Source: [Clostridium] fimetarium
GTDB taxonomy: Bacteria; Bacillota; Clostridia; Lachnospirales; Lachnospiraceae
Length of the DNA stretch: 64,000 nucleotides
NCBI RefSeq assembly: GCF_900111235.1
Contig: NZ_FOJI01000010.1
Span: 1-64,000, forward strand
Direction: 5' to 3'
Shown here: one piece after another, positions 44,019 through 54,279 of the stretch
Position numbering within the stretch: the first letter of the stretch is position 1
Layout of the letters: every line of letters starts with the position of its first letter
The notes under the pieces: generated by a model
Databases searched by the model: none
Told to the model about the DNA's origin: nothing
What the model saw: only the letters and a program-made list of their open reading frames with translations
Program-made: the position numbers and the translations under genes

Positions 44019-44181
44019 AAAAAGGCTTGTATAGTTCCTCAACTGTCCGCATTTGCCGTTACAGCCATGCGATATTGTCTTCAGGCGGTTGACACCATTT
44101 TCACGGTGTCTAACCGAATGCAGACAATATCGCATGGCTGTAGAGGCAATAGCGAACAAGAGGAACTATACAAGCCTTTTT
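44019..44181. repeat. Structured intergenic element, family B, copy 1
   Basis: A 163-base near-palindrome. The outer 22-bp arms (AAAAAGGCTTGTATAGTTCC and complement) are perfect, as are 20-bp inner arms (ACAGCCATGCGATATTGTCT). Conserved unpaired segments TTTGCCGTTAC, GGCGGTTGACA and GGCAATAGCGAACA separate them. It has the same plan as the copy at 46730-46884, but arm sequences differ with compensating changes. T-runs at both ends may let it terminate the convergent genes on each side. Confidence 0.85.
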
Positions 44182-44194
44182 CGTCCGTCCGTCC

Positions 44195-45427
44195 CTAAAT
44201 CCTATGAATAAATATCCCACTTCTGAGCTTTGGTTCAAACCAAGTTGACTTTGGTGGCATTAATTTGTCTGCATCCGCTACAGCAAATAATTCTCCAATT
44301 GATGTAGGATACATTGAAAATGCAATTTTCATATCATTCCCGGTTCTTCTTTCAAGTTCTTCAAGCCCCCTAATACCACCAACGAAATCAATTCTCTTAT
44401 CTGTTTTAGGGTCATTAATTCCAAGTATCGGTGCAAGTAGGTTATCTTGCAAAATTGCCACATCAAGTCCTTTTACTGGGTCGTCTGAAATAATTTCTTT
44501 AGAAGCTGTAAGAAGATACCATTCATGATCAAAATACATTCCAAATGTTGCTTTTCTTGAAGGTGAAACCTTTTCTGTCTTTTTCTCAATCGTAAAATAT
44601 TTACTTACTTTTTCAAAAAATACTTCTTTTGAATCTCCATTCAAATCTTTAACAACTCTATTATAGGGCATAATCATAAGCTGTTCATCTGGAAAAAGAA
44701 CTGAGAGGAAGAAATTATATTCTTCCTGACCTGTGAAAGCTGGATTAGCCTCTCTTCTGTGCATACCAACCTTAACCGCTGATGCAGCCCGATGATGTCC
44801 GTCTGCAATATAAATCTCATTAATAGTAGCAAATGCTTTTTGAATCTTATCAATAGAATCAATGGCTGATATCTTCCATACTGTATGTTTTATGTTATCA
44901 TCTGAAGTAAAATTATATATTGGATCATTCTTTCTGGCTTTTTCTACTTCTTGATCAATAACTATATTATCCCTGTAAGCAAGGAATATAGGACCTGTCT
45001 GAGCATTGCAAGTATCAACATGTGTAATTCTATCAATTTCTTTGTCTGCTCTTGTATTCTCATGTTTCTTAATCACGTTATTATTATAATCATCAATTGA
45101 AGAACAAGCAACGATACCAGTTTGAATACGACTATTCATCGTGAGCTCATATATAAAATACGCTCTTTCCTCATCTAGAACAAATGTACCATCTGCAATC
45201 ATACCTTCTAGTAACTCTTTTGCTTTCAAATACACTCTTGCATCATAAGTGTCAACACTATCATCAAATTGTGTCTCTGCTCTATCTATTTTTAGGAATG
45301 ATAAAGGTTCTTTTTTAACTTCATCGCAGGCCTCTTGCCTGTTATACACGTCATAAGGTAACGCTGCTACCCTGCTTACGAATTCTTGTTTAGGTCTTAC
45401 ACATAAAAATGGTTTTACTACTGCCAT
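44195..45427 (-). CDS. DUF1015 family protein
   Basis: A 410-residue protein of the DUF1015 family, beginning MAVVKPFLCVRPKQEFVSRV and containing ALPYDVY, IADGHHRAASA and GLDVAILQDNLL. The family is often found beside serA/serC in clostridia, and a gene of unknown function plus repeats is all that separates it from serA here. It has been proposed as an enzyme or regulator linked to serine metabolism, but no biochemical role is firmly established to my knowledge. Confidence 0.88.
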   Translation of the reverse strand: MAVVKPFLCVRPKQEFVSRVAALPYDVYNRQEACDEVKKEPLSFLKIDRAETQFDDSVDTYDARVYLKAKELLEGMIADGTFVLDEERAYFIYELTMNSRIQTGIVACSSIDDYNNNVIKKHENTRADKEIDRITHVDTCNAQTGPIFLAYRDNIVIDQEVEKARKNDPIYNFTSDDNIKHTVWKISAIDSIDKIQKAFATINEIYIADGHHRAASAVKVGMHRREANPAFTGQEEYNFFLSVLFPDEQLMIMPYNRVVKDLNGDSKEVFFEKVSKYFTIEKKTEKVSPSRKATFGMYFDHEWYLLTASKEIISDDPVKGLDVAILQDNLLAPILGINDPKTDKRIDFVGGIRGLEELERRTGNDMKIAFSMYPTSIGELFAVADADKLMPPKSTWFEPKLRSGIFIHRI

Positions 45428-45584
45428 GTGATATTTTCTCCTTGGGTTATCTTAATTAGGCTATTATACCATAAAAACCACTCATAAAGAATATGTAATT
45501 TATTACTATTGAGCATTGTTTTAGTATTTATTGAGCATTATTTAGTAGCTATTGAGCATTATTTAATAGCTATCGAGCATTAAA

Positions 45585-46385
45585 TTAGCATTGAATAGAT
45601 GAAAAAGAAGATTCAATATCGTTCGTTTTGCATATGAATGCTTCTTGATACTTGCCTAGCGAAATATCATACTGTACCGTTAGTCTATCCTCATCATCTG
45701 TATCATCTTCCTCTTGATCATTTTGTTTATCTTCATCTGTTTTTAATTTATTTACACTATTATTATGATGATTTGCTTCTTTATCTGTTGATGGAAGATG
45801 TTTGTAGCTGTCAGTTCTCTTAAATTCTTCTATTGTATAATTTACAGTATTTATTAACTTTTCTCTTATTGGATTATTTTTACCAATACTACTCATTGCA
45901 AATTCTTGAATTCTTTGAGCTTCTTCCTTTGATCTACAATTCTTTAATTGACTCTCTACTGATTTTCTTTTTATTTCAATTATTTTAGCGTAAAGATATA
46001 GCAATGGTTCATTCTTTTGCAAATAAGCAATCTGCTTAGGCGTCAGTGGTCTTCCAGATTGAAGCCTTGCATTAATTTTTCCTAAATACTTCTGCTTCCC
46101 CTTATCACTATCAATACCACTACCACCACTACCAACCACACCGTAATTTAAAAGTCCCTTTATTTGCATTGCAACATCCTGTAACATGAATCCACCCTCA
46201 GAAATACTATCCACATTAGCTTCATCCCCAATACTCTGCAGCATACCAGTCTCATAACTATTAACCTCATTAATATTAACCCGATTCCCATTAGCCACAC
46301 CAGCGTCAGCCCGACTAATATTAACCTGATTTTTATCGAATATATTAACACTATTCCTCATCAAAAATGTATTCATTCCCATCAT
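45585..46385 (-). CDS. Unknown protein with Asp/Glu-rich tail
   Basis: A 266-residue soluble protein without recognised domain. Features are an Asn-rich N-terminus (VNISRADAGVANGNRVNINE), a helical middle (about 105-190; RPLTPKQIAYLQKNEPLLYL) and an acidic stretch (NDQEEDDTDDEDRL). The middle resembles short helical proteins found in Lachnospiraceae; I cannot name it. Start behind GGGGGAAG, with two adjacent ATG codons possible. Upstream is a 12-bp tandem repeat of about 200 bases. Function not assigned. Confidence 0.65.
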   Translation of the reverse strand: MMGMNTFLMRNSVNIFDKNQVNISRADAGVANGNRVNINEVNSYETGMLQSIGDEANVDSISEGGFMLQDVAMQIKGLLNYGVVGSGGSGIDSDKGKQKYLGKINARLQSGRPLTPKQIAYLQKNEPLLYLYAKIIEIKRKSVESQLKNCRSKEEAQRIQEFAMSSIGKNNPIREKLINTVNYTIEEFKRTDSYKHLPSTDKEANHHNNSVNKLKTDEDKQNDQEEDDTDDEDRLTVQYDISLGKYQEAFICKTNDIESSFSSIQC

Positions 46386-46440
46386 ATATCTTCCCCCTAC
46401 CCTTCCCTATCAACACACCTATTCCCCCGCTGTTGATTCA

Positions 46441-46640
46441 TCTATTGATTCGCCTACTCATTCATCTGTTCATTCGTCAGTTCATTCATCTGTTCATTCA
46501 TCAGTTCATTCATCTGTCCATTCATCTGTCCATTCATCTGTCCATTCAACTGTCCATTCAACTGTCCATTCAACTGTCCATTCATCTGTCCATTCATCTG
46601 TCCATTCATCTGTTCATTCATCTGTCCATTCATCTGTTCA
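46441..46640. repeat. 12-bp tandem repeat upstream of the unknown gene
   Basis: About 16 imperfect units of CATTCATCTGTC. On the minus strand they form a 59-codon open frame (46454-46633) that repeats MNGQ/MNEQ, with no clear ribosome-binding site. The 520-base spacer 46386-46908 also contains a family B element; no firm gene is seen. Confidence 0.9.
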
Positions 46641-46729
46641 ATATATCGGCAGATACATATATTTCATTACCCTTACGCCCTTACGCCCTTATGTGGCGCC
46701 CGATTTACTGTGATTCCGGGATTACGTAG

Positions 46730-46884
46730 AAAAACCTTATGTAGGTCCCCTATTGTCCGCCTTTGCCGTTACAACCATACGGGATTGTCTGTAGGCGGTT
46801 GACACTTCAGTGTCAAACCGAATACAGACAATCCCGTATGGTTGTAGAGGCAAGAGCGAACAGGAGGACCTACATAAGGTTTTT
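46730..46884. repeat. Structured intergenic element, family B, copy 2
   Basis: 155-base near-palindrome with outer arms AAAAACCTTATGTAGGTCC and complement, and inner arms ACAACCATACGGGATTGTCT and complement. The same unpaired blocks (TTTGCCGTTAC, GGCGGTTGACA, AGCGAACA, then TTCGTCCG) are found as in copy 1. It lies 25 bases after the serA stop and may terminate it. Confidence 0.85.
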
Positions 46885-46908
46885 CGTCCGTATTCCAACT
46901 CACATAAA

Positions 46909-48072
46909 TTACTTAATAACTCTTACTTTTATTACACCCTCAATTGCTCTAATTTCCTTTACAATATCATCTGTAATTGCTTTATCTAGATCAAATAATG
47001 AGTAAGCATAATTGTTTTTACTCTTATTCATCATATCTGAAATATTGATCGCTGTTTGGCCAAAGATTGATGTAATCTTGCTAATAACTGCAGGAACATT
47101 CTTATGATTAACTGCGATACGTCCAGCTTTTTCACATATGCCCATATCACATGAAGGATAATTAACTGAATTATTGATATTACCATTTTCAATATAATCT
47201 CTAATTTCTTGAACTGCCATTATTGCACAATTATCTTCTGATTCCTCAGTTGAGGCTCCAAGATGAGGAACAACAATTGTACCAGGCATTCCTGCTGTAG
47301 TTGTGTTAGGGAAATCAGTTACATAACGTTTCACTTTTCCGGAAGCTAAAGCTTCTCCGATTTCTACTTCATTTACCAGTAGATCTCTTGCGAAGTTAAG
47401 TATTACAACACCATCTTTCATCATTGCAAATGCTTCTTTATTAATGTTTTCTTTTGTGCTGTCCATAAGAGGAACATGAACTGTAATAAAATCGCAATTT
47501 TTGTAGATATCTTCTACAGCACTAATATGTTTTACGCCTCTTGATAAACTCCATGCTGATTTTACTGAAATAAATGGATCATATCCATAAACTTCCATAC
47601 CAAGTGAAACAGCTGCATTCGCAACGATAACACCAATTGCTCCAAGTCCGATTACACCTAGTTTTTTGCCTTTGATTTCAGTTCCACCAAATTTTGATTT
47701 TGTTTTTTCTGCAAGTGCTGCAATATTTTCATCATCTTTTACTGTTTGAACCCAGTTAATGCCTCCAACAATATCACGTGATGCGAGTAATAATCCAGCA
47801 ATAACCATTTCTTTAACACCATTTGCATTTGCACCTGGAGTATTGAATACTACAATACCTTCTTCAGCACATTTATCAAGTGGAATGTTGTTAACACCAG
47901 CGCCTGCTCTTGCAATTGCCTTGAGGTTAGCTCCAAATTCCATATCATGCATTTTTGCACTTCTTACAAGAACTGCATCTGCTTCTTCAAATGAAGCTGC
48001 TTTGTTATAATCAGCTGTAAGTCCATCTAAGCCAATTGCTGCTATTTTATCTAAACAATTAATATTTATCAT
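46909..48072 (-). CDS. serA: D-3-phosphoglycerate dehydrogenase
   Basis: A 387-residue short-form SerA that oxidises 3-phosphoglycerate, the first step of serine synthesis. NAD-binding motif GLGAIG, catalytic-side segments NFARDLLVNE and VVPHLGASTEESEDN, and a C-terminal ACT domain (about 318-387) that may sense an amino acid. ATG start after AAGGAG, two bases after the serC stop, so the two genes form an operon. Confidence 0.95.
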   Translation of the reverse strand: MININCLDKIAAIGLDGLTADYNKAASFEEADAVLVRSAKMHDMEFGANLKAIARAGAGVNNIPLDKCAEEGIVVFNTPGANANGVKEMVIAGLLLASRDIVGGINWVQTVKDDENIAALAEKTKSKFGGTEIKGKKLGVIGLGAIGVIVANAAVSLGMEVYGYDPFISVKSAWSLSRGVKHISAVEDIYKNCDFITVHVPLMDSTKENINKEAFAMMKDGVVILNFARDLLVNEVEIGEALASGKVKRYVTDFPNTTTAGMPGTIVVPHLGASTEESEDNCAIMAVQEIRDYIENGNINNSVNYPSCDMGICEKAGRIAVNHKNVPAVISKITSIFGQTAINISDMMNKSKNNYAYSLFDLDKAITDDIVKEIRAIEGVIKVRVIK

Positions 48073-48074
48073 TA

Positions 48075-49157
48075 TTATGCATTCTCCTTTTCGAAGTTTC
48101 TCATGAATTCAACAAGTTTTTCAACACCTTCTATTGGCATTGCATTGTAAATACTTGCTCTCATTCCGCCAACTGATCTGTGACCTTTCAGGCTTTCAAG
48201 TCCAGCTGCTTTTGCTTCTTTTACAAATTTTGCATCTATTTCTTCATTTCCTGTAACAAATGGTACGTTCATAAGTGAACGATCTTCTTTGACTACAGTA
48301 CCTTTAAATAATTTGCTCTCATCAAGAAAATCGTAAAGGATCTTAGCTTTACGTTGATTGAGTTCTTGCATAACTGTAAGTCCACCCATCTTCTTTAACC
48401 ATTTAAATACTTTACCGCAGATATAGATACCATATGCAGGTGGAGTATTATATAATGAGCCATTGTCTGCATGAATCTTATATTTTAACATAGTAGGAGT
48501 TCCTGGAAGTGTATCCTCCGTGATTAAATCTTCACGAATAATTACAATAACAACACCTGCTGGTCCAACATTCTTTTGAACGCCACCATAAATAACGCCA
48601 TACTTGCTAACATCTACTGGCTCTGATAAGAAACAAGAAGAAACATCTGCAACCAAAGTCTTACCCTTTGTATTCGGTAACGTTTTATATTTTGTACCAT
48701 ATATTGTATTGTTTTCACATATATATACGTAATCCATATCATCTGTAATAGCAAGATCTGAACAATCTGGAATATATGAAAATGTTTTGTCTGCTGAAGA
48801 TGCAAGTTCCACAGCTTCACCAAATATTTTAGCTTCTTGATAAGCTTTCTTAGCCCATTGTCCAGTAACAACAAAACCAGCTTTTTTGTTTTTCATAAGA
48901 TTCATAGGAATCATAGCAAACTGCTGTGATGCACCACCTTGTAAAAATAGGACTTTATAATTATCTGGAATATTCATAAGTTCTCTTATATCAGCTTCTG
49001 CCTCATCGATAATTTGTTGATAAGGTTTCGATCTATGACTCATCTCCATAACTGACATTCCTGTACCTTTATAATCCAGCATTTCTGCTGCGGCTTCTTG
49101 TAATACTTCTTCAGGCAAAACGGCTGGCCCTGCTGCAAAATTAAAAATTCTTCCCAC
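48075..49157 (-). CDS. serC: Phosphoserine aminotransferase
   Basis: A 360-residue class V PLP enzyme, the second step of serine synthesis. It begins GRIFNFAAGPAVLPEEVL, with FLQGGASQQFAMIP and the PLP lysine in YGGVQKNVGPAG. The start is a GTG eight bases after AGGAGG. Directly followed by serA. No serB is visible nearby. Confidence 0.95.
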   Translation of the reverse strand: MGRIFNFAAGPAVLPEEVLQEAAAEMLDYKGTGMSVMEMSHRSKPYQQIIDEAEADIRELMNIPDNYKVLFLQGGASQQFAMIPMNLMKNKKAGFVVTGQWAKKAYQEAKIFGEAVELASSADKTFSYIPDCSDLAITDDMDYVYICENNTIYGTKYKTLPNTKGKTLVADVSSCFLSEPVDVSKYGVIYGGVQKNVGPAGVVIVIIREDLITEDTLPGTPTMLKYKIHADNGSLYNTPPAYGIYICGKVFKWLKKMGGLTVMQELNQRKAKILYDFLDESKLFKGTVVKEDRSLMNVPFVTGNEEIDAKFVKEAKAAGLESLKGHRSVGGMRASIYNAMPIEGVEKLVEFMRNFEKENA

Positions 49158-49248
49158 TTCTTTTTCCTCCTAAAATTCATATATTTTTTATTGTATGGTA
49201 ATATCAACTGAGTGTCAACACTAATTTGATAAAAAATTAACAACATAA

Positions 49249-50940
49249 CTAAATTTCTTTATTTTTTTTATCTAGATCTTCTTTATTAAATGCTTCTGAA
49301 ATAGCAGCACCTGGTGCAACCATAGGAAACACTTTTTCTTCTCTATCAATAATACAATCAATTAAAACAGGTATATTAAGTCTAATTGCTTCCCTAATTA
49401 CTGGTTCCAGTTCTTCTTTCTTAGTAACTCTATATGCTTTTGCTCCCATTGCTTCAGCCAGTTTAACGAAGTCGACTTGATCATCTAATACTGTAGACGA
49501 ATATCTTTTATTGTAAAAAAGATCCTGCCATTGTCTGACCATACCAAGAACATGATTATTAAACACAACCTGAATAATCGGGATATTATATCTTGTAGCT
49601 GTAATCAATTCATTCATATTCATTCTAAAACAGCCATCTCCAGCAATATTAATAACCAGCTTATCTTTACAACCAACTTTTGCTCCAATACATGCGCCAA
49701 GTCCATAACCCATTGTTCCAAGTCCACCTGAAGTAAGAAATGTTCTTGGTTTTTTAAACTTATAAAACTGTGCTGCCCACATCTGATGTTGTCCTACATC
49801 CGTTGTAATTATAGCATCACCATTTGTCACTTCATAAATTTTTTCGATAATATATGGGCCTGTAAGTTCCTTTTGATTGTAAGTCAGCGGAAATTTGTCT
49901 TTATATTCTGAAATATGACTAGTCCATTCAGCTCTATCCGTTTGTGTTGTTTTCGCATTTAATATTTTAAGTATTTCTTTTGCATCTCCAATTACGCTTG
50001 CATAGGTTTTAATATTTTTGTCAATTTCTGCTGCATCAACATCAATTTGTAAGATTTTTGCTTTACTTGCAAATTTTTTAACATTACCAGTAACGCGATC
50101 AGAAAAGCGTGCGCCAATCGTAATCAGCAAGTCACATTCTGATACGCCAAAATTAGATGCTTTCGTTCCGTGCATACCAAGCATTCCTGTATATAATGGA
50201 TCTGAGCCATCAAAGGCACCTTTACCCATTAAAGAATCAGTTACAGGTGAATCAATTTTTTTCGCGAACTCTCTCAATTCATCTGACGCTTCTGAAATGA
50301 TAGCACCACCGCCAACAAATATAAATGGTCGCTTTGATTCATTGATTAGTTTTACTGCGATATCAATATCATCCGCTTTAATTGTATCAGTCTGTCTAAG
50401 AATCGCCTCAGGAATCACTTTGAAATAGTCACAAATATCTGCCGTAACATCCTTTGTAACATCAACCAAAACCGGTCCTGGTCTTCCTTCCATTGCAATT
50501 GTAAAAGCTCTTCTAATTACATCTGCAAGCTTAGTAACATCTTTTACTATAAAGTTATGTTTCGTTATAGGCATTGTAACACCTGTTATGTCAATTTCCT
50601 GAAAACTGTCTTTGCCCAGAAGTGATACGGTAACATTAGCAGTAATCGCTACAACTGGAATTGAATCCATATAAGCTGTTGCAATACCAGTTACAAGATT
50701 AGTAGCACCAGGACCTGATGTAGCCAGACACACGCCCACCTTACCAGTTGCTCTAGCATAACCATCGGCCGCATGCGCCGCACCTTGTTCGTGTGATGTC
50801 AAAATGTGTAATATTTCATCAGAGTGCTTATATAACGCATCATAAACATTAAGTATAGCTCCACCCGGATAACCAAACACAGTATCCACACCTTGTTCCT
50901 TCAGACACTCCACAATTATTTCTGACCCATTTAACTTCAT
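49249..50940 (-). CDS. ilvB: Acetolactate synthase large subunit
   Basis: A 563-residue ThDP enzyme that forms acetolactate or acetohydroxybutyrate in branched-chain amino acid synthesis. N-terminal FGYPGGAILNVYDAL with the catalytic Glu in TSHEQGAAHAADGYAR. C-terminal ThDP-binding region runs from GDGCFRMN to ILGMVRQWQDLFYNKRY-like text. A regulatory small subunit (ilvN) is not adjacent. ATG start behind AAAGGAATTGGAG. It lies 470 bases after ilvD; that spacer is filled with repeats. Confidence 0.95.
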   Translation of the reverse strand: MKLNGSEIIVECLKEQGVDTVFGYPGGAILNVYDALYKHSDEILHILTSHEQGAAHAADGYARATGKVGVCLATSGPGATNLVTGIATAYMDSIPVVAITANVTVSLLGKDSFQEIDITGVTMPITKHNFIVKDVTKLADVIRRAFTIAMEGRPGPVLVDVTKDVTADICDYFKVIPEAILRQTDTIKADDIDIAVKLINESKRPFIFVGGGAIISEASDELREFAKKIDSPVTDSLMGKGAFDGSDPLYTGMLGMHGTKASNFGVSECDLLITIGARFSDRVTGNVKKFASKAKILQIDVDAAEIDKNIKTYASVIGDAKEILKILNAKTTQTDRAEWTSHISEYKDKFPLTYNQKELTGPYIIEKIYEVTNGDAIITTDVGQHQMWAAQFYKFKKPRTFLTSGGLGTMGYGLGACIGAKVGCKDKLVINIAGDGCFRMNMNELITATRYNIPIIQVVFNNHVLGMVRQWQDLFYNKRYSSTVLDDQVDFVKLAEAMGAKAYRVTKKEELEPVIREAIRLNIPVLIDCIIDREEKVFPMVAPGAAISEAFNKEDLDKKNKEI

Positions 50941-50964
50941 ACTCCAATTCCTTTCATCTCAGTA

Positions 50965-51178
50965 TCTTGACCTTAATCTCTTGACCTTAATCTCTTTGAC
51001 CTCAATCTCTTGACCTCAATCTCTTGACCTTAATCTCTTGACCTTAATCCCTTGACCTTAATCTCTTTGACCTTAATCTCTTGACCTTAATCTCTTGACC
51101 TTAATCCCTTATTCCTAAATCAATCGCAAGCCTTCGTCTCTTGCTTTCAATCTCCTGCCCTTAATCTCTTGATCTTAG
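50965..51178. repeat. 14-bp tandem repeat upstream of ilvB
   Basis: About ten clear units of CTTGACCTTAATCT followed by degenerate ones. They lie within the ilvD-ilvB spacer, ending 24 bases from the ilvB start, and would be part of the ilvB leader transcript. Confidence 0.9.
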
Positions 51179-51203
51179 TGTCAAACTTAATAAAAACGTA
51201 GCC

Positions 51204-51384
51204 ATGAATATTGCTTTATCATTATACATTTCCCCGTAGACCGGCTGAAAGCAGTGCTAATGTTATGTCAAGACTCAGATGAAAATCGAACGAAGTGAGA
51301 CTTTTCATCATCTCTGAGGCTTGTAAAGAACATACTGCTTGAAGGAAAGGCAGGGGCAATGCATAATGATAAATCAATATTCAT
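51204..51384. repeat. Structured intergenic element, family A, copy 2
   Basis: 181-base near-palindrome between ilvD and ilvB. The centre is nearly identical to copy 1 at 35847-36025 (GACCGGCTGAAAGCA, CGAACGAAGTGAG). Inner arms here are AAGCAGT/ACTGCTT instead of AAGCAAC/GTTGCTT, and the outer arms have a different sequence but still pair. Confidence 0.8.
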
Positions 51385-51410
51385 TCGATACCTTTTATTT
51401 ACTTTGCCAC

Positions 51411-53084
51411 TCAGATCTTCCCAGGCACAACCAGAACGGCTCCGCGATTACCCGAAGTAACCATCGCTGCATATCTTGCCAAGTACCCAGTTGTAATATT
51501 AGGTTCTTTCGGTGTCCATGCTGCTCTTCTTATTGCAAGTTCTTCATCGGACACATCCATATTAAGTGTATTTTCTGGAATGTTAATCTTAATGATGTCG
51601 CCTTCTTTCACTAAGGCAATTGGTCCACCTACTGCTGCTTCTGGAGAAATATGTCCAATAGATGCACCTCTTGACGCACCACTAAATCGACCATCCGTAA
51701 TAAGTGCAACGCTTGATCCAAGTCCCATTCCAGCAATTGCTGATGTTGGATTAAGCATCTCTCTCATACCAGGTCCACCTTTTGGTCCTTCATAACGAAT
51801 TACCACAACATCGCCTGCTACTATTTGATTGGACTTTATTGCAGCAATTGCATCTTCTTCACAGTCATATACTCTTGCTGGCCCTTCATGGACCATCATT
51901 TCAGGTGCTACAGCAGAACGTTTCACGACACCTGAATCAGGTGCTAAATTACCTTTCAAGACTGCAATTCCACCTGTTGCACTATATGGGTTATCAATTG
52001 GTCTAATAACTTCGTGATTTTTGTTAATACATCCTTTGATATTTTCTCCAACTGTTTTTCCTGTAACTGTAATAAGGTCAGTATAGAGCAAACCTTTCTT
52101 ATTAAGTTCATTCATAACAGCATAAACACCACCGGCATCATTGAGCTCTTCCATATAAGTATGACCAGCTGGCGCAAGGTGACAAAGGTTAGGCGTTTTT
52201 GCACTAATGTCATTCGCCATTTCTAGGTTGATATCAATCCCAGCTGCATAAGCAATTGCTGGAAGGTGAAGCATACTATTCGTACTGCAGCCCAAAGCCA
52301 TATCGACTGTTAATGCATTGATAAATGCTTCATTCGTCATAATATCCCTAGGTCTGATGTTCTTTTCTAACATTTCCATAACTTTCATGCCTGCATGTTT
52401 TGCAAGTTTGATTCTCTCTGAATATACGGCTGGTATTGTTCCATTTCCTTTGAGTCCCATACCAAGGACTTCAGTTAAACAGTTCATACTGTTAGCTGTA
52501 TACATACCAGAACATGAGCCACATGTAGGACATGCTTTATTCTCATACTCTGACAAATCTTCTTCTGTAATCTTGCCAGCTGCAAATTCTCCAACCGCTT
52601 CAAACATACTTGAAAGACTTGTCTTGTGTCCTTTTACTTTACCTGCAAGCATTGGTCCTCCACTTACAAATACGGTAGGAATATTAAGTCTAGCTGCTGC
52701 AATAAGGAGTCCAGGAACATTTTTGTCACAGTTTGCAACCATAACAAGTGCGTCAAACTGATGTGCCATTGCCATACATTCTGTTGAATCTGCAATCAAA
52801 TCTCTTGTTGCAAGTGAGTACTTCATACCGACATGTCCCATTGCAATCCCATCACATACTGCAATTGCAGGAAATACTCTAGGATTACCGCCTGCCATAG
52901 CAACTCCTAATCTAACTGCTTCAACGATTTTATCCAAATTCATATGTCCAGGTACAATCTCATTATATGAGCTAACAATACCAATTAATGGTTTATTCAT
53001 TTCTTCTTCAGTCAATCCCAACGCATTAAACAATGATCTGTGTGGTGCCTGTTGTGTTCCTTTTAATACTGAATCACTCTTCAT
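51411..53084 (-). CDS. ilvD: Dihydroxy-acid dehydratase
   Basis: A 557-residue IlvD, the third common step of valine/isoleucine synthesis, with an iron-sulfur cluster. Cluster cysteines are in NCDKNVPG and [16 protein letters not shown]; the C-terminal region has [23 protein letters not shown] start behind AAGGAGAAT. Downstream of leuB by 112 bases and upstream of ilvB on the same strand, giving the order leuB-ilvD-ilvB. Confidence 0.96.
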   Translation of the reverse strand: MKSDSVLKGTQQAPHRSLFNALGLTEEEMNKPLIGIVSSYNEIVPGHMNLDKIVEAVRLGVAMAGGNPRVFPAIAVCDGIAMGHVGMKYSLATRDLIADSTECMAMAHQFDALVMVANCDKNVPGLLIAAARLNIPTVFVSGGPMLAGKVKGHKTSLSSMFEAVGEFAAGKITEEDLSEYENKACPTCGSCSGMYTANSMNCLTEVLGMGLKGNGTIPAVYSERIKLAKHAGMKVMEMLEKNIRPRDIMTNEAFINALTVDMALGCSTNSMLHLPAIAYAAGIDINLEMANDISAKTPNLCHLAPAGHTYMEELNDAGGVYAVMNELNKKGLLYTDLITVTGKTVGENIKGCINKNHEVIRPIDNPYSATGGIAVLKGNLAPDSGVVKRSAVAPEMMVHEGPARVYDCEEDAIAAIKSNQIVAGDVVVIRYEGPKGGPGMREMLNPTSAIAGMGLGSSVALITDGRFSGASRGASIGHISPEAAVGGPIALVKEGDIIKINIPENTLNMDVSDEELAIRRAAWTPKEPNITTGYLARYAAMVTSGNRGAVLVVPGKI

Positions 53085-53196
53085 AATTATAATTCTCCTT
53101 TTTGTTTTTTCATTAATAATTTTATTTCTACTATAAGTTTAATTTATAATTTTATTAAAGTCTATTTCAAAACTTTATTTTATATACTTTAGAATA

Positions 53197-54279
53197 TCAA
53201 ACACGTTCAGCAACTAGGTCACCCATCTGTGTTGTTGAAACTTTTTTCATACCCTCTGACATAATATCACCAGTTCTATAATCTTCTTTCAGTACTTGTT
53301 TAACTGCCGCTTCCACTGCATCAGCTTCCTTATCAAGATCAAATGAATATCTTAGCATCATAGCTGCTGAAAGGATTGTTGCAATAGGATTCGCAATATT
53401 TTTCCCAGCAATATCTGGTGCTGAACCGTGACTTGGTTCATAAAGACCTAACTTCGTTTTTCCAAGACTAGCTGATGATAACATTCCAATGGAGCCCGTA
53501 ACCATACTTGCTTCATCTGACAAGATATCTCCAAACATATTCTCCGTTAAAATGACATCAAACTGGCCTGGATTCATTACAAGTTGCATCGCACAATTAT
53601 CCACTAACATATCTGCAAGCGTCACTTCTGGATAATCTATGGATACTTCTTTCACAACTTTTCTCCAAAGTCTTGACGAATCAAGTACATTAGCCTTATC
53701 CACACTAATTACTCTCTTATTTCTCTTCATTGCTATTTCAAATGCTTTGATTGCAATTCTTCTAATCTCATTCTCATCATATGTAAGAATATCTGTTGCT
53801 TTCCAAACACCGTCTACCTTTTCAGTATGTCTTTCACCAAAATAGAGGCCTCCTGTCAACTCTCTCATGATTACCATGTCAAAGCCTTCACCGATAATTT
53901 CATTTTTAAGTGGACATGCATCTTTGAGTTCATCATATAAATATGCAGGTCTAATATTGGCAAATAATTCAAGCTCCTTACGAATTTTTAATAGTCCAGC
54001 TTCTGGTCGAAGATTTGGCGCTACATCATACCATTTTGAATTACCTACATTACCGCCAACAGCGCCTAGAAGGACTGAGTCACTAGCCTTTGCAATCGCT
54101 AGTGCTTCATCAGAAAGTGGCACTCCATAAGCATCAATTGAACAACCACCCATAAGTATATCTGTGTAATTAAATGTATGTCCAAATTTGATTCCAATCG
54201 TTTCTAAAACTTTTCTTGCCTCTCTAACGATTTCAGGTCCAATACCATCGCCAGCAATTACTGCTATGTTAAAATTCAT
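53197..54279 (-). CDS. leuB: 3-isopropylmalate dehydrogenase
   Basis: A 360-residue LeuB, NAD-dependent, in leucine synthesis. It begins [15 protein letters not shown] and contains [33 protein letters not shown] and [17 protein letters not shown] start with AAAGGTAAAC upstream. leuA, leuC and leuD are not in the window. The 328-base upstream spacer (54280-54607) shows no T-box signature or other clear control element. Confidence 0.95.
   Translation of the reverse strand: MNFNIAVIAGDGIGPEIVREARKVLETIGIKFGHTFNYTDILMGGCSIDAYGVPLSDEALAIAKASDSVLLGAVGGNVGNSKWYDVAPNLRPEAGLLKIRKELELFANIRPAYLYDELKDACPLKNEIIGEGFDMVIMRELTGGLYFGERHTEKVDGVWKATDILTYDENEIRRIAIKAFEIAMKRNKRVISVDKANVLDSSRLWRKVVKEVSIDYPEVTLADMLVDNCAMQLVMNPGQFDVILTENMFGDILSDEASMVTGSIGMLSSASLGKTKLGLYEPSHGSAPDIAGKNIANPIATILSAAMMLRYSFDLDKEADAVEAAVKQVLKEDYRTGDIMSEGMKKVSTTQMGDLVAERV

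Noticed and set aside
46367-46729. Plus-strand open frame rich in Ile-His-Leu repeats
   Set aside because: It is the translation of the 12-bp repeat array in another frame, with no ribosome-binding site and implausible composition.
44019-46884. CRISPR array
   Set aside because: The hairpin elements and tandem arrays lack regular repeats with unique spacers of equal length, and no cas genes are present.
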